A DNA stretch of 64,000 nt from Cellvibrio sp. UBA7671 (GTDB taxonomy: Bacteria; Pseudomonadota; Gammaproteobacteria; Pseudomonadales; Cellvibrionaceae). Shown here in pieces: positions 37,890 to 48,300 of this stretch. A model generated the notes under the pieces. That model saw only the letters and a list, made by a program, of their open reading frames with translations. It did no database searches and was not told the origin of the DNA. Position numbers and translations under genes: made by a program. The first letter of the stretch is position 1; every line of letters begins with the position of its first letter. The stretch covers positions 124,001 to 188,000 of the forward strand of contig DLHJ01000012.1 in the NCBI GenBank assembly GCA_002483145.1, read 5' to 3'.

Positions 37890-38413
37890 GGTCCAAGCGG
37901 GCGAGTGCTTGAAGGCTTGCCCGCCCCCATTTGTCGCTATATTCCATATTCGTTTAATAATTAGTCGCATTCAGGGGTAGCGCTTGCCAAAACCTTGGGT
38001 ATAGAATGCGATCACCTTCACAGAAAGGTAATAAGAGACGTCATTAACCTGCTTTATCGTCATGCATCAATAAGTTTAATTTCGCATGTTGGCTTGGTTG
38101 GCGGACTCGACAATAAGAGGCAAAGCCTCAAATCCCCGGCAAAGTGTATTCCTCAATCCAGTAATCCATCTCGATCAATCCAATAGGGATGGGTTCGGGT
38201 ATTCGCTATTTTTTGCATAGATTTACAGCCTTGAGCTGTGGCCGTCAGTTGCGCTTTTCCGCGGCGATGGACCTGATAATAAACGTTAAATATCGGCAGT
38301 GATTTTCAGTAAACGGTTGGTACCAGAGGCTATCGTCAGCCCTGCTGGTGGTGGTTCTTTGTCTGAATTTGGCGCAGGCCAGATCGAAGAATAACTACAA
38401 CTGTGAGAGCACC
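37890..38413 (+). other. Gene-free region upstream of the PL1-CE8 gene
   Basis: No convincing gene. A GC-rich hairpin (GCGGGCGAG 37897-37905 / CTTGCCCGC 37916-37924) follows the thioredoxin-like gene and may act as a terminator, though no T-run follows. A partly palindromic site GATAATAAACGTTAAATATC at 38275-38294 (eight of ten positions symmetric, central ACGT) resembles LacI-type operators and lies 120 bases before the start of the pectinase gene. Confidence 0.4.
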
Positions 38414-41400
38414 ATGAAAATCCATCTGCTAGTCGCTGTTTTACTCTCTGCCTTGCTTAGCGCCTGCGGCGGCGATTCCAAAAAAGGAACGTCGCCGGCC
38501 AGTTCATCGCCAGTAGGCATCCAAAAATCGAGTGCGCTGGTACAAACCAGCTCTACCCAAACCGCAAGTAGCCAGGCCACTGCACCGACTCCGGTGGTCG
38601 GGGTGTTAGTAGATGCGTTTGTGGCGGGGATTGGCTATCGCACCGCGACCCAGTCCGGCGTTACCAATGCGCAGGGAGAATTCAATTATTTGCCCGGTGA
38701 AACGGTGACTTTTTTTATCGGGGCGCTGGAGTTTCCACCCGTGCCAGCCAAGGCGATAGTGACGCCGCTGGATATGGCACGGAGCCTCAACCCCAGCTCG
38801 CCAGTGGTGCTCAATATCGCGCGGTTACTGCAATCGCTGGATACCGACGGCAATCCCGCCAATGGCATCAGCATCAGCCCGGCCGCGGCGTTGGTTGCGA
38901 CCCAGGTGGATTTCAACCTCGGCCTGAGCCAGTTTGCCGCATCCCCGGCAGTGTCCAATCTGATTGCCAATTCCGGCTCGAGTACTACAACTATAGTTCC
39001 GGTGGAGCAGGCATTGGCGCACTTGCGCGATACCCTGCAGTTGGCGGGGGTGCCGGTTGATGAGGGCTCCAGTTCCAGCCAGAGCTCAGAGCTTCAGGTG
39101 CCGGCGAGTTCGGCAGCGCAGTCTTCTGCAGCCGCCAGTGTGCCGGTGGTGCCATCACCGTCCAGTGCCGCAGGATCGAGCGCTGCCCCGGCGAGTTCAC
39201 TAGCCGCAAGCGCCGCTGCTTCAAGTGATGCACAGTCGAGCGAGACCTCAAGTGCGGCGCCCGCTAGCTCAGCAGTATCGAGTGCGCTGGTATCGAGCAG
39301 CGCACTTTCAAGTTCGATAGTGCAATCCAGTTCAGCGCTCTCCAGCAGAGCAGCATCCAGTTCACTAGCCACCAGCGTCGTGTCCAGCAGTGTTGCATCG
39401 ATCGGCACATCAGCCAGCGCAAGCAGTCTGGTGATATCCAGTGCACCGTCGAGTGCTTCGGCGTCCAGTCACTCAAGTTCTTCGCTGGCAACGGCAGCAC
39501 CTGATTTCAACACCGTCTACGGCTATGCCTCGGTTAATGGCGGAACTACCGGCGGTGCCGGTGCCAATGCGGTGGAAGTGGCAGTGTGTAATGGCGCGGA
39601 TTTAACGGCCGCGCTGACCAACCCTGCCTATGCCGATAAACCTCTGACCATCTATGTGGATGGTGTGATTACCTGGCACAACTCAGGCAACAAAGATATC
39701 AAACTCAACCGTCCCAATGTATCGATCATCGGCCGCGGCAATGACGCAGAATTTTGGGGCACGGGTATCCATATCACCGCCAGTAACGTGATAGTGCGCA
39801 ACTTGAAGATGTACCACGTACCGCAAACCCGCGGGCAGGGCGATATTATTACCATCGATGGCCGCAATGGCCCGGTGCGCAATGTGTGGATTGACCACAA
39901 CGAGCTGTACAACGATTTGGACGTGGCTGTGCCCGAGGCCATCACCGACCCGGTTGCCCAGGCGGAGTACAAAAAGGATTACTACGATGAGTTGGTGAGT
40001 GGTCGCAGCGATGTGGCAGATATCACTATCTCCTACAACTACCTGCATGACAGCTGGAAAACCTCGCTCTGGGGTTCGTCCGACGAAGACAACTTTGACC
40101 GCCGTATCACCTGGCACCACAACTATTGGCACCACGTGAATTCGCGCTTGCCGCTGTTCCGTTTCGGCAAGGGTCATATCTACAACAACTACTATCACAA
40201 CGTGGATACCTCGGCGATCAACTCGCGTATGGGCGCCATTATCCGCGTAGAGCGCAATGTGTTTGAAAACACCAAAAATCCGGTGATGTCGCAGGACAGT
40301 AGCGCCATTGGCTATTGGGAGTTGATAGAGAACCAACTGCGCGATGGCATTATCTGGTCTGACAAAGAGGACACGGCGACCACCGTTAATATCATCGCCG
40401 ATGAATTGCTGGCCGATAACACCTCCACCGGCACCTTGACCCTGCCACAGGATTACGTTTACGCACCCAGCCTGATTCCGGTGGAAGATGTGCCGGCGCA
40501 TGTGCAGCAGTATGCCGGCGTGGGCAAGATCACCACCGACCCGGCGGAACTCGCCTGTACCCGCCCCGAGTGGGATATAGAGCCGCCACCACCACCGACC
40601 AATGAGCCAGTCACGGCTGATCCGGCCTCGGTTAGTTGGAACCTGTTCAACGGCAATGCCAGCCCGTTCGATGCCAATGCCATCATTTTAGCTGATGGTG
40701 TTACCAATGCGCCGTTTGTAATCCAGGGCAGCGCAAGTGATTTCACGCCAACCGGCGCAGGTGCTGTGCTGTTTGACTCCACTTCGCTCGGCACCAAAAA
40801 CAACCGTGCCCGGATAAGCAATGTGGGCCGTAACGATGGGGTTTACCCCAAATATTTCACCCTGATTGCCGGGGTCAAAGGCTTTAACCCGCCCGCCAAT
40901 GCGCGCGTCCTGGAACTGGAAACCACCTTCGGTGGCACGGCCGATACCGCCGCCAGCCGTTTGAAAGTGGTGCTGCGCGCCGATGGCGCCAGTAACTTCG
41001 GCGTACAGTTTGAAGGTTCACCAGCGCCCAATACTGCCTATGGTTTGGCGATGGACCAGTACCGCATCTATCACTTCACCGTAGCGCTTTCCAGCCCTAC
41101 CACCGGCTGGGCCCGCGCTTATCTGGACGGTTCCAGCACACCAGTCTTGAATCAAGAAGAAGTGCAGTTTGCCACCACCACAGCGACCAACAACTATCTG
41201 CAAATTGGCGATGGCGGCAGCAATAGCTACAAAGCGCTGGTGGATTGGATGGTTTGGACCGATGCGGGGGCTTATACCCCGGCGCAGTTGTCCGGTTTGT
41301 TGCCTGCCAATATCGGCTGCGTGAAAGGTTATGGCCCGTCGGAAAACCTGCTTGATTGCGATTTTAGCGCAGTGGGTGTTAGCTCATCTGCTGCCAGCAG

Positions 41401-44400
41401 TTCGGCGGCTAGCTCCTCGGCCGTAAGCACTACTTCGGCTGACGGCTCTTCGGCTGCTGCTTCATCTGTGGGCGTAGTGGTGGGCAGCTCTACCAGTGCG
41501 GCCACGTCATCAGCGGCAGCAACGTCGTCCAGTACCGCCAGCTCGGCTACTGCCTTTAATTGCGCGAGCGAGCCGGGGCTGTATTTCTGCGATGATTTCG
41601 CCAGTGGTGCAGGCAACTGGGATCTTCTACCAGCGGGTACCACAGCAAATGGCGTGTTTGATGTGCTCAACGACGCTGGCAACAACAATGTATTGCGCTA
41701 TACCGCTGCCAGCAGCGGTGCGCTTGGCGGCTTGGTGGCGCTGATCAAACCGGAGCAGCTTGCGGCAGTTACCTCGGCCGATTACTACGTTGAAGCGCGC
41801 ATCCGCCCGCGCCTGAATTCCAGCGGCACGGCGCAGCGCAGTATTTATGTGATGGCGCGCTATCTAGATGTAAATAACTGGTACGGCATGGGCATGATCG
41901 CCCATGAAACCAACCAGCCGCGAGTGGAGATTGTGGAACGTAGTGGCACGGGCAATCCTGCCAGCACTGGCGCCATGCGCTACAACACGGCGATTAGCCT
42001 CGGCACCGCCGGCGCCACCAATGGCGAATGGTACAAACTGCGTCTGGAGTTGATCGGCACTGAAATGAAGCTGTACCTGAATAATTTACAGGTGGCCAGC
42101 TTTAGCGACGTGAGCCTGACCGAACGCGGTTCCATTGGTATTTTCACCAGCAACCGCTCGTTTGAAATCGACGATATTAAAGTCGGCAACGCCAATGACA
42201 AACCACCGGTACCAGCCCAGTTAACTATTTCGCCTACCGCTAGCTACAGCGCCGAAGTGGGCGATGCCGCGCGCGTGATTACCGTCACCGCCAAAAACCC
42301 ACAGAACACCGACGACACCTTTACGGTGGAATCGAGCAATCCGGCGGTGGTGGCGGTGAGTACGAATGGCTATCAAGTCAGCCTCAATCCGGTGGGCGAG
42401 GGCACTGCGACTATTACCTTCACCAGCGGTTCCGATGCCAGCCTGACGCGCACTCTCACGGCGACTATCGCCCCCCAGTTTGTAATGCCAACCGCGAGTT
42501 ACAACCTGACCGGCTTGGTATCGCCCGCCGCGAATGAAGCCAATATCTATGCCGATACCAGCCTGAGCCTGACGTTTGACTCACCGCCTACCATGGGCAC
42601 GGTGGGTGCGATTCGCATCTTCAAAAGTAGCGATGATTCGGTGGTGGACACCATCAAGCTGGTGGATCACAAAGATACTATCGGTTATGGCACTTACCGT
42701 ACGCTGAATACCCGGCCGATCAGTATCTCGGGCAATACTGCAACCATCGCCCTGCAAAGCAAAAAGCTGGAGTACAACACCAGTTACTACGTGGCGGTAA
42801 GCGCATCGGCTTTTACCGGCGCGACCCTGGCGACCCTGCCATTTGAAGGGATCGGTAAAAACGCCGGTTGGACCTTTACCACCAAACCGGCGCCAGCGGC
42901 GGGTTTGACCTCGCTCACGGTGGATGACAACGGCAACACCGCCGACTTCCGCACCCTGCAAGGCGCGCTTAACTATGTGATGCAGAATCTGGCCAAGACC
43001 GATGCCGCGACCGTTACCGTTAAAAACGGTACTTATCCGGAGCTGCTGTATCTACGCAACAAAGACAACCTCACCATTACCGGCGAGAGCCGCGATGGCG
43101 TGTTAATCCAGTACCAGAACTCGGAGGGTTTGAACCCGGGTTCTGCCGGTCGTCCGGTATTTTTAGTCGAGTTGGCGGACATGTTGACGCTGGAAAATCT
43201 CACCCTGAAAAACACCACCATCAAAACTGGATCGGGCGGTCAGGCGGAGACGATTTACTTCAACTCCACGGGTCGCTTGGTGGCCAAAAACGCAAACTTC
43301 ATCAGCGAGCAGGATACTTTGCAGCTGAAAGGCTACAGCTGGTTCTACCGCACTTTGGTGGCGGGCAATGTGGATTTCATCTGGGGCAATAACAATGTAT
43401 CGCTGTTCGAGGAGAGTGAGATTCGCTCGCTGGGTGACAGCAGCAATGCGAATAACGGTGGTTACGTGGTGCAGGCACGCACCTTGACGGCGGCCGATAA
43501 AGGTTTTGTGTTCCTCAATTCCAATCTGACCCAAGGCGCAGGTCCGGTCGGCCATACCATCCCCGCTGGTGCGACCTATCTTGCGCGTAGCCCCGGCGGC
43601 ACCACCACCTGGGATAACGTGGTCTTTATCAACAGCCGTATGGATACCCATATCAACGCAGCCGGCTGGGCAGGGGCAGGCGTGAACGGCCAGCCAGCAC
43701 CTAACCCGGTTACACCAACCGCCACCACCGGCTGGCGCGAATTCGCCACCATGAATGCCAATGGCGACAGCATCAGCCTTGCCAGCCGTGTGGGTGGCTA
43801 TGAGTTGACGCTAGGTGAGGTGATGAACGATTACTGCAATCGCGCGCAAATTTTTGCCGCTTACAATTCCAGTGCCGGTTGGAACCCGCTGCCGGGCGAC
43901 ACTACCGATTGTGCCAACTTCGGTCAGGCAAGCAGCTCGTCCAGTAGTGCAGCCAGTGTGGCAAGCGAGAGCAGCAGCTCGGTCTCTAGTGCGAGTTCTA
44001 CGGCATCTAGCGATGTTTCCAGTTCTGCATCGAGCGAGAGCAGTTCGAGTGTAGGTGCTAGTAGTGAAGCCAGCTCATCAGTTAGTTCAGCCTATGTTCC
44101 CAACACCGAGATCTGGACACCGACTTTCGCGGCCCTGCAATCGGCAGTGGCAGCAGCACCGGCCGCCAATGCCAATGCAAACTTCAATGTAACGGCGACG
44201 CCAATCACCATCGACGGCATTACATTTTATTCAGCAACAGCAGGCAGTTTGCGTTTGCATCTGAATAGTGCGGGCACTGAATATGCGATTAACTACAACG
44301 GCACTTCCGTAAAAGATGACACTGCCGGCACACCCGTCACTTTTGTTGAGGGTGGCAATCAAGTGAATCCAACTGCATTGAATATTGGGGGTGGTGTGAC

Positions 44401-44689
44401 TCGTTTTATCTCTGTGCCATTTACACCCAGCGCACTGCCTATAACTTTAACGGTTACCTATTCAAATGGCAGCGCAACCGCTCCCGGTGCTTGTCAAAAT
44501 GGCCAGGTTGCGATTGTTGACCAAAATGGCAAAACCTGGAAAGTAGGGTCCTCTTGCAGTAACCCGAATAAAACCACTTTAACCGCAACCATTACTGACC
44601 CGACGGTTTCAGAGTTATTTATTCTGATGAGCCGCAACGGCGATGGCGGTGGTGGCATCCGCATTTGGCAAGTGGAGGTAACCCAATAA
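38414..44689 (+). CDS. Bifunctional pectate lyase (PL1) - pectin methylesterase (CE8) lipoprotein
   Basis: A 2091-residue modular lipoprotein. Lipobox LLSAC with Cys18; start ATG 38414 gives this signal. Order: adhesin-like N-terminal domain (about 55-215), serine-rich linker (219-365), PL1 pectate lyase (365-720) with WIDHNELYN and RLPLFR, LamG-like domain (735-970), linker (988-1048), a beta-sandwich (1048-1260), two Ig-like domains (1268-1495), CE8 methylesterase (1497-1837) with SEQDTLQL and NVDFIWGN, third linker (1840-1893), and a C-terminal beta domain. In CE8 the usual LGRPW arginine motif reads YLARSPGG, a variant. The methylesterase would demethylate pectin for the lyase on the same chain. 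Surface attachment is likely. Confidence 0.92.
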   Translation: MKIHLLVAVLLSALLSACGGDSKKGTSPASSSPVGIQKSSALVQTSSTQTASSQATAPTPVVGVLVDAFVAGIGYRTATQSGVTNAQGEFNYLPGETVTFFIGALEFPPVPAKAIVTPLDMARSLNPSSPVVLNIARLLQSLDTDGNPANGISISPAAALVATQVDFNLGLSQFAASPAVSNLIANSGSSTTTIVPVEQALAHLRDTLQLAGVPVDEGSSSSQSSELQVPASSAAQSSAAASVPVVPSPSSAAGSSAAPASSLAASAAASSDAQSSETSSAAPASSAVSSALVSSSALSSSIVQSSSALSSRAASSSLATSVVSSSVASIGTSASASSLVISSAPSSASASSHSSSSLATAAPDFNTVYGYASVNGGTTGGAGANAVEVAVCNGADLTAALTNPAYADKPLTIYVDGVITWHNSGNKDIKLNRPNVSIIGRGNDAEFWGTGIHITASNVIVRNLKMYHVPQTRGQGDIITIDGRNGPVRNVWIDHNELYNDLDVAVPEAITDPVAQAEYKKDYYDELVSGRSDVADITISYNYLHDSWKTSLWGSSDEDNFDRRITWHHNYWHHVNSRLPLFRFGKGHIYNNYYHNVDTSAINSRMGAIIRVERNVFENTKNPVMSQDSSAIGYWELIENQLRDGIIWSDKEDTATTVNIIADELLADNTSTGTLTLPQDYVYAPSLIPVEDVPAHVQQYAGVGKITTDPAELACTRPEWDIEPPPPPTNEPVTADPASVSWNLFNGNASPFDANAIILADGVTNAPFVIQGSASDFTPTGAGAVLFDSTSLGTKNNRARISNVGRNDGVYPKYFTLIAGVKGFNPPANARVLELETTFGGTADTAASRLKVVLRADGASNFGVQFEGSPAPNTAYGLAMDQYRIYHFTVALSSPTTGWARAYLDGSSTPVLNQEEVQFATTTATNNYLQIGDGGSNSYKALVDWMVWTDAGAYTPAQLSGLLPANIGCVKGYGPSENLLDCDFSAVGVSSSAASSSAASSSAVSTTSADGSSAAASSVGVVVGSSTSAATSSAAATSSSTASSATAFNCASEPGLYFCDDFASGAGNWDLLPAGTTANGVFDVLNDAGNNNVLRYTAASSGALGGLVALIKPEQLAAVTSADYYVEARIRPRLNSSGTAQRSIYVMARYLDVNNWYGMGMIAHETNQPRVEIVERSGTGNPASTGAMRYNTAISLGTAGATNGEWYKLRLELIGTEMKLYLNNLQVASFSDVSLTERGSIGIFTSNRSFEIDDIKVGNANDKPPVPAQLTISPTASYSAEVGDAARVITVTAKNPQNTDDTFTVESSNPAVVAVSTNGYQVSLNPVGEGTATITFTSGSDASLTRTLTATIAPQFVMPTASYNLTGLVSPAANEANIYADTSLSLTFDSPPTMGTVGAIRIFKSSDDSVVDTIKLVDHKDTIGYGTYRTLNTRPISISGNTATIALQSKKLEYNTSYYVAVSASAFTGATLATLPFEGIGKNAGWTFTTKPAPAAGLTSLTVDDNGNTADFRTLQGALNYVMQNLAKTDAATVTVKNGTYPELLYLRNKDNLTITGESRDGVLIQYQNSEGLNPGSAGRPVFLVELADMLTLENLTLKNTTIKTGSGGQAETIYFNSTGRLVAKNANFISEQDTLQLKGYSWFYRTLVAGNVDFIWGNNNVSLFEESEIRSLGDSSNANNGGYVVQARTLTAADKGFVFLNSNLTQGAGPVGHTIPAGATYLARSPGGTTTWDNVVFINSRMDTHINAAGWAGAGVNGQPAPNPVTPTATTGWREFATMNANGDSISLASRVGGYELTLGEVMNDYCNRAQIFAAYNSSAGWNPLPGDTTDCANFGQASSSSSSAASVASESSSSVSSASSTASSDVSSSASSESSSSVGASSEASSSVSSAYVPNTEIWTPTFAALQSAVAAAPAANANANFNVTATPITIDGITFYSATAGSLRLHLNSAGTEYAINYNGTSVKDDTAGTPVTFVEGGNQVNPTALNIGGGVTRFISVPFTPSALPITLTVTYSNGSATAPGACQNGQVAIVDQNGKTWKVGSSCSNPNKTTLTATITDPTVSELFILMSRNGDGGGGIRIWQVEVTQ

Positions 44690-44700
44690 ATCTGCGTAAA

Positions 44701-44737
44701 CAAAACGACCGGCCACTATGCCGGTCGTTTTGTTTTG
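44701..44737 (+). terminator. Intrinsic terminator of the PL1-CE8 gene
   Basis: CAAAACGACCGGC (44701-44713) pairs perfectly with GCCGGTCGTTTTG (44720-44732) around CACTAT, followed by TTTT. Only 11 bases after the stop codon. Confidence 0.85.
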
Positions 44738-44855
44738 GTTGAAAATTCCAACCGACAAATTGCGTTACCAGAAGGACACCATAAAAAAATTCAATCGGAC
44801 AATGCTATCCATCAATACCCCACTTTTTTAATTATTTTAATAACAGGGGTACGCT

Positions 44856-45383
44856 ATGAAACTGAATTATTTTAAATCTATAAGTTTGCTGTTTACGTTT
44901 TTATTCTGTGTGGCCAATCCGGCCAGAGCCGCGCTGATTACGACAGAGTTTTCTGAATTGGTTGGCAATCAGGGCATAGTGGATATTAATCTCTCGCTCG
45001 CTAGCGGTGAAAACTTTAGCGGCTTTTCGCTGTATTTTTCTGAAACTTTGTTTGCCAATCTGGATATTAGATTCAGCCCCGCAGCATGGGACAGCATTGT
45101 TGTGCAACCCGATGCACTGCTCGGTGCAGGCCTGTTTGATAGCTACAACCCGGCAGGTTTGAGCTCGGGTGTTGCGCGCGTGTCGTTTACTTATCTCTCC
45201 ACACTTCCGTTCGATGTGTTGGCCTATGATTTTTATGATGCAGATTTTTCCATCGTTGAATCAGGATCATCCACGAACGTCACCACTCCCGTGCCTGAGT
45301 CTTCGTCGATTATTTTGTTGCTGCTCGGCTTGATTGCAGTGGCGTTGCGTCAGTCCACCAAACGTCAGCAGGTGGCCGCATGA
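44856..45383 (+). CDS. PEP-CTERM-like exported protein
   Basis: A 175-residue protein with signal peptide (LLFTFLFCVANPARA) and a C-terminal sorting-like tail: VPESSS, then hydrophobic IILLLLGLIAVAL, then basic RQSTKRQ. This is the tripartite layout of PEP-CTERM exosortase substrates, with VPES instead of canonical VPEP. The middle looks beta-rich, cohesin-like in part (VDINLSLASGENFSGFSLY). Its stop overlaps the start of the pectate lyase gene (ATGA, four bases), implying translational coupling. No exosortase gene lies in the window. Confidence 0.75.
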   Translation: MKLNYFKSISLLFTFLFCVANPARAALITTEFSELVGNQGIVDINLSLASGENFSGFSLYFSETLFANLDIRFSPAAWDSIVVQPDALLGAGLFDSYNPAGLSSGVARVSFTYLSTLPFDVLAYDFYDADFSIVESGSSTNVTTPVPESSSIILLLLGLIAVALRQSTKRQQVAA

Positions 45384-48300
45384 AAAATTTATTCTCGCGT
45401 TACTCATTGAGACATTTATCGGCGCTCTGTGCGCTCGCATTTTCCGCCGATAGTATGGCGTTGGATCTCAACGTCGTCACACTCAATAAGCTGAGTGAAA
45501 CCCGTATCGACCGCACCACTTACGATTATGTATTTTCTGTCACCGTACAAAACGGTGCGCAAGCCGTTAACAACGCGGCGCAAACATTAACCGCGAGCGG
45601 TGCAGGCACTACCATTCTTGATGGCAGTGTGTTGCTCGGTAATCTCGCTAGCGGTGAACAAGTAACGCCAGCGGACACCATCAAAATTCGCCATAACCGT
45701 GCGCAGCCATTTGATCAATCGGCACTGGTGTGGTCTGCCAGCGGAACATTGGTGGCGTCATCGTCCAGCGCGGCAAGCAGTGTTGCAAATCGCGTGTTAT
45801 TGAACGAGCCATTTAATATTGATAAAGCGACTTTGTTCAGTGCGGCTTATCGCTCCATTTCAACCGATTCATCCGCGCCATTATTGTTTGTGACCGGTGG
45901 CAACAGCGGCATTACGATTGCTAATAATCAATTAACGTTGGCAGCGGCACGCTTTACCATTGGCAATAAACCGCCGCGCACTAACACCTCGTCAGGTGAT
46001 ACCAGTGCCAATGGCGATTTTGATTTAAGCAAGCCCTATCGCATTTCATTTCGCGTCGTTACCGCGTCGGGTTCCGGTGCGCTGCAAGTGATGGTGGATA
46101 ACAATACCACCAGCGGCGGCAATTCATTACACGGCAGTGCATCGCGCATATTTAATGCGAGTGCCAACAGTTTAGTGGCAGGGCAAGTGATTGAATTGTT
46201 GCCCACCATCGGCACAGCAAACTCATTTATTTCGCTGCGCACGGAAAGTTCTGCATCGGTAACGATTGATGATTTGGTCATTGAATATCTGGGTGGTGCG
46301 GTTACCAGTTCTGCTGGGCCTTCATCGCTAGCGGCATCATCAACACCTTTATCAAGCAAAAGTAGTACGCCGCTGATGTCCAGTTCAAGCGTGGCGACGT
46401 CAATCAATACTTCATCCAGTGTCGTTGCATCGGTTGCGCCAAGTAGTGCGGCAACCAGCCAATCTTCCAGCAGCGTTGCTTCCTACGATGGCGCTCTACG
46501 CCCAGCAAAAATGGAAGGCTTTGCTGCCCATGCGGGTGTGACCGGTGGGCAAGGTGGTGCAGTGGTAACCGTAACTACCGGCACGCAATTAAATGCAGCA
46601 CTCTGCGCGCGTGCCACTATGAGTACACCGATTACCATTTTGGTGAACGGCACTATCAGCCACGCCAATACCACAGCGCAAGGTTGTAATACCCAAGCCG
46701 ATGTCATTGAAATAAAACAAATGAGTAACGTTTCAATTATTGGCGTAGGTAAAAACGCTTTGTTTGAAGAAATTGGCATTCATGTGCGCGATGCGTCCAA
46801 CATCATTTTGCAAAACCTGCATATCCGCAATGTGAAAAAAAGCGGCTCACTTACCTCTAACGGTGGTGATGCAATCGGTATGGAAACCAATGTGAATCGC
46901 GTGTGGATCGACCACAATCACCTTGAAGCATCCGGCGGCGAAAAAGATGGATACGATTCATTGTTGGATATGAAAGCGGGCGTGACTAACGTAACCGTTT
47001 CTTACAATTTGTATAACGATTCCAGCCGCGCCGGTTTGATCGGTTCCAGTGATAGCGACGATAAAAATACCAACATCACTTTCCATCATAACTGGTATAA
47101 AAACATTGAACAGCGCACGCCGTTAATTCGCCATGCGCTCGTGCATATGTACAACAACTATTGGTCGAACGATCGCATCGATTATATGTTCCATGCGATC
47201 AACTCGCGTATGAATGCGAAAGCCTTGATAGAAAGCAATTATTTTTACAATGTGAATAATCCACTGATCGCCTCCGACGATTCGGATGTTGCCGGTTGCT
47301 GGCAAACCAATGATGACAATACAGTACTGCCGTCGATTTACTACAGCCGCACAGTAGGCAATGGTGCCTTGGTAATTCCCGAAGTGGTGGATGGACAACT
47401 GCAATCAACCTGCAGCGTGACCGTGCCTTACACGGTTGAAATGGATCACTCATCCACAGTGCCGGAAATTGTGATGGCTAACGCAGGTGTGGGGAAAATT
47501 ACTCCCTTCGTTAATGGCTCCAGCAGCAGTTCAAGCCCTGCCTCATCGAGCGCTGCGTCGCTTTCGTCCATCACCAGCAGCTCTTCAAAAAGCAGTTCGT
47601 CTGTGGTTAGTTCTTCAGTTACCAGCTCTGCAATTTCATCGAGTATCAGCAGTTCATCATCAAGCGCACCTTATATTCCCGGCGATGTAAACCTGAGCGC
47701 GGATTGTATTAATCTTGCAACTAATCCCCACGTCAACTGGCGCGATACCGCTTTGCAAACCGATCAGGAAATTGTGGAGTGTTTATATAAAACCCTCGGT
47801 ACTCCAGTGGGCTATGGTGAAAATGCCAAAGGCGGATACGATCCTAACGGTAACAGCAAACTCACTATCATCACCAAAAATTCCAACACTTCGGTTGAGC
47901 AGCAAGTGTTGGATGCAATTAGCGGTGAAGCACACAACTGGATTGTGTTCGACAAAATCCAATTCGCTCAACCAACAGAAATTGGCATGTACCGTTTGGG
48001 TTGTAGCAATGCGACTGTGCAATCCATTCTCGGTGCAACCGAAGCAGAGTGTGTGAATTATCAACAATGGTGCGCAAAAAACAGTGTGAGTGAATCGGCG
48101 TGTGTGAGTACATTCTTTAATACCGCGATGAATAAATCCAATAACCCGATTCGCAATCCGGTGATTGGCTCTAACAAAAGTATCGATGGTCGCGGCAGTG
48201 AAGCTCACTTCCTGTTCAGCGGCTTTGCGATTGGCAAAGATTCCACTGGTCAACCGACACAAACCGCAACCAGTGTGATCCTCACGCATTTGAATTTTAA

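Noticed and set aside
39094-39408. Leftward ORF rich in Ala/Leu/Asp inside the PL1-CE8 gene
   Set aside because: It is the antisense reading of a serine-rich linker; such linkers open spurious long frames. The same applies to 11831-12058 and 46036-46407.
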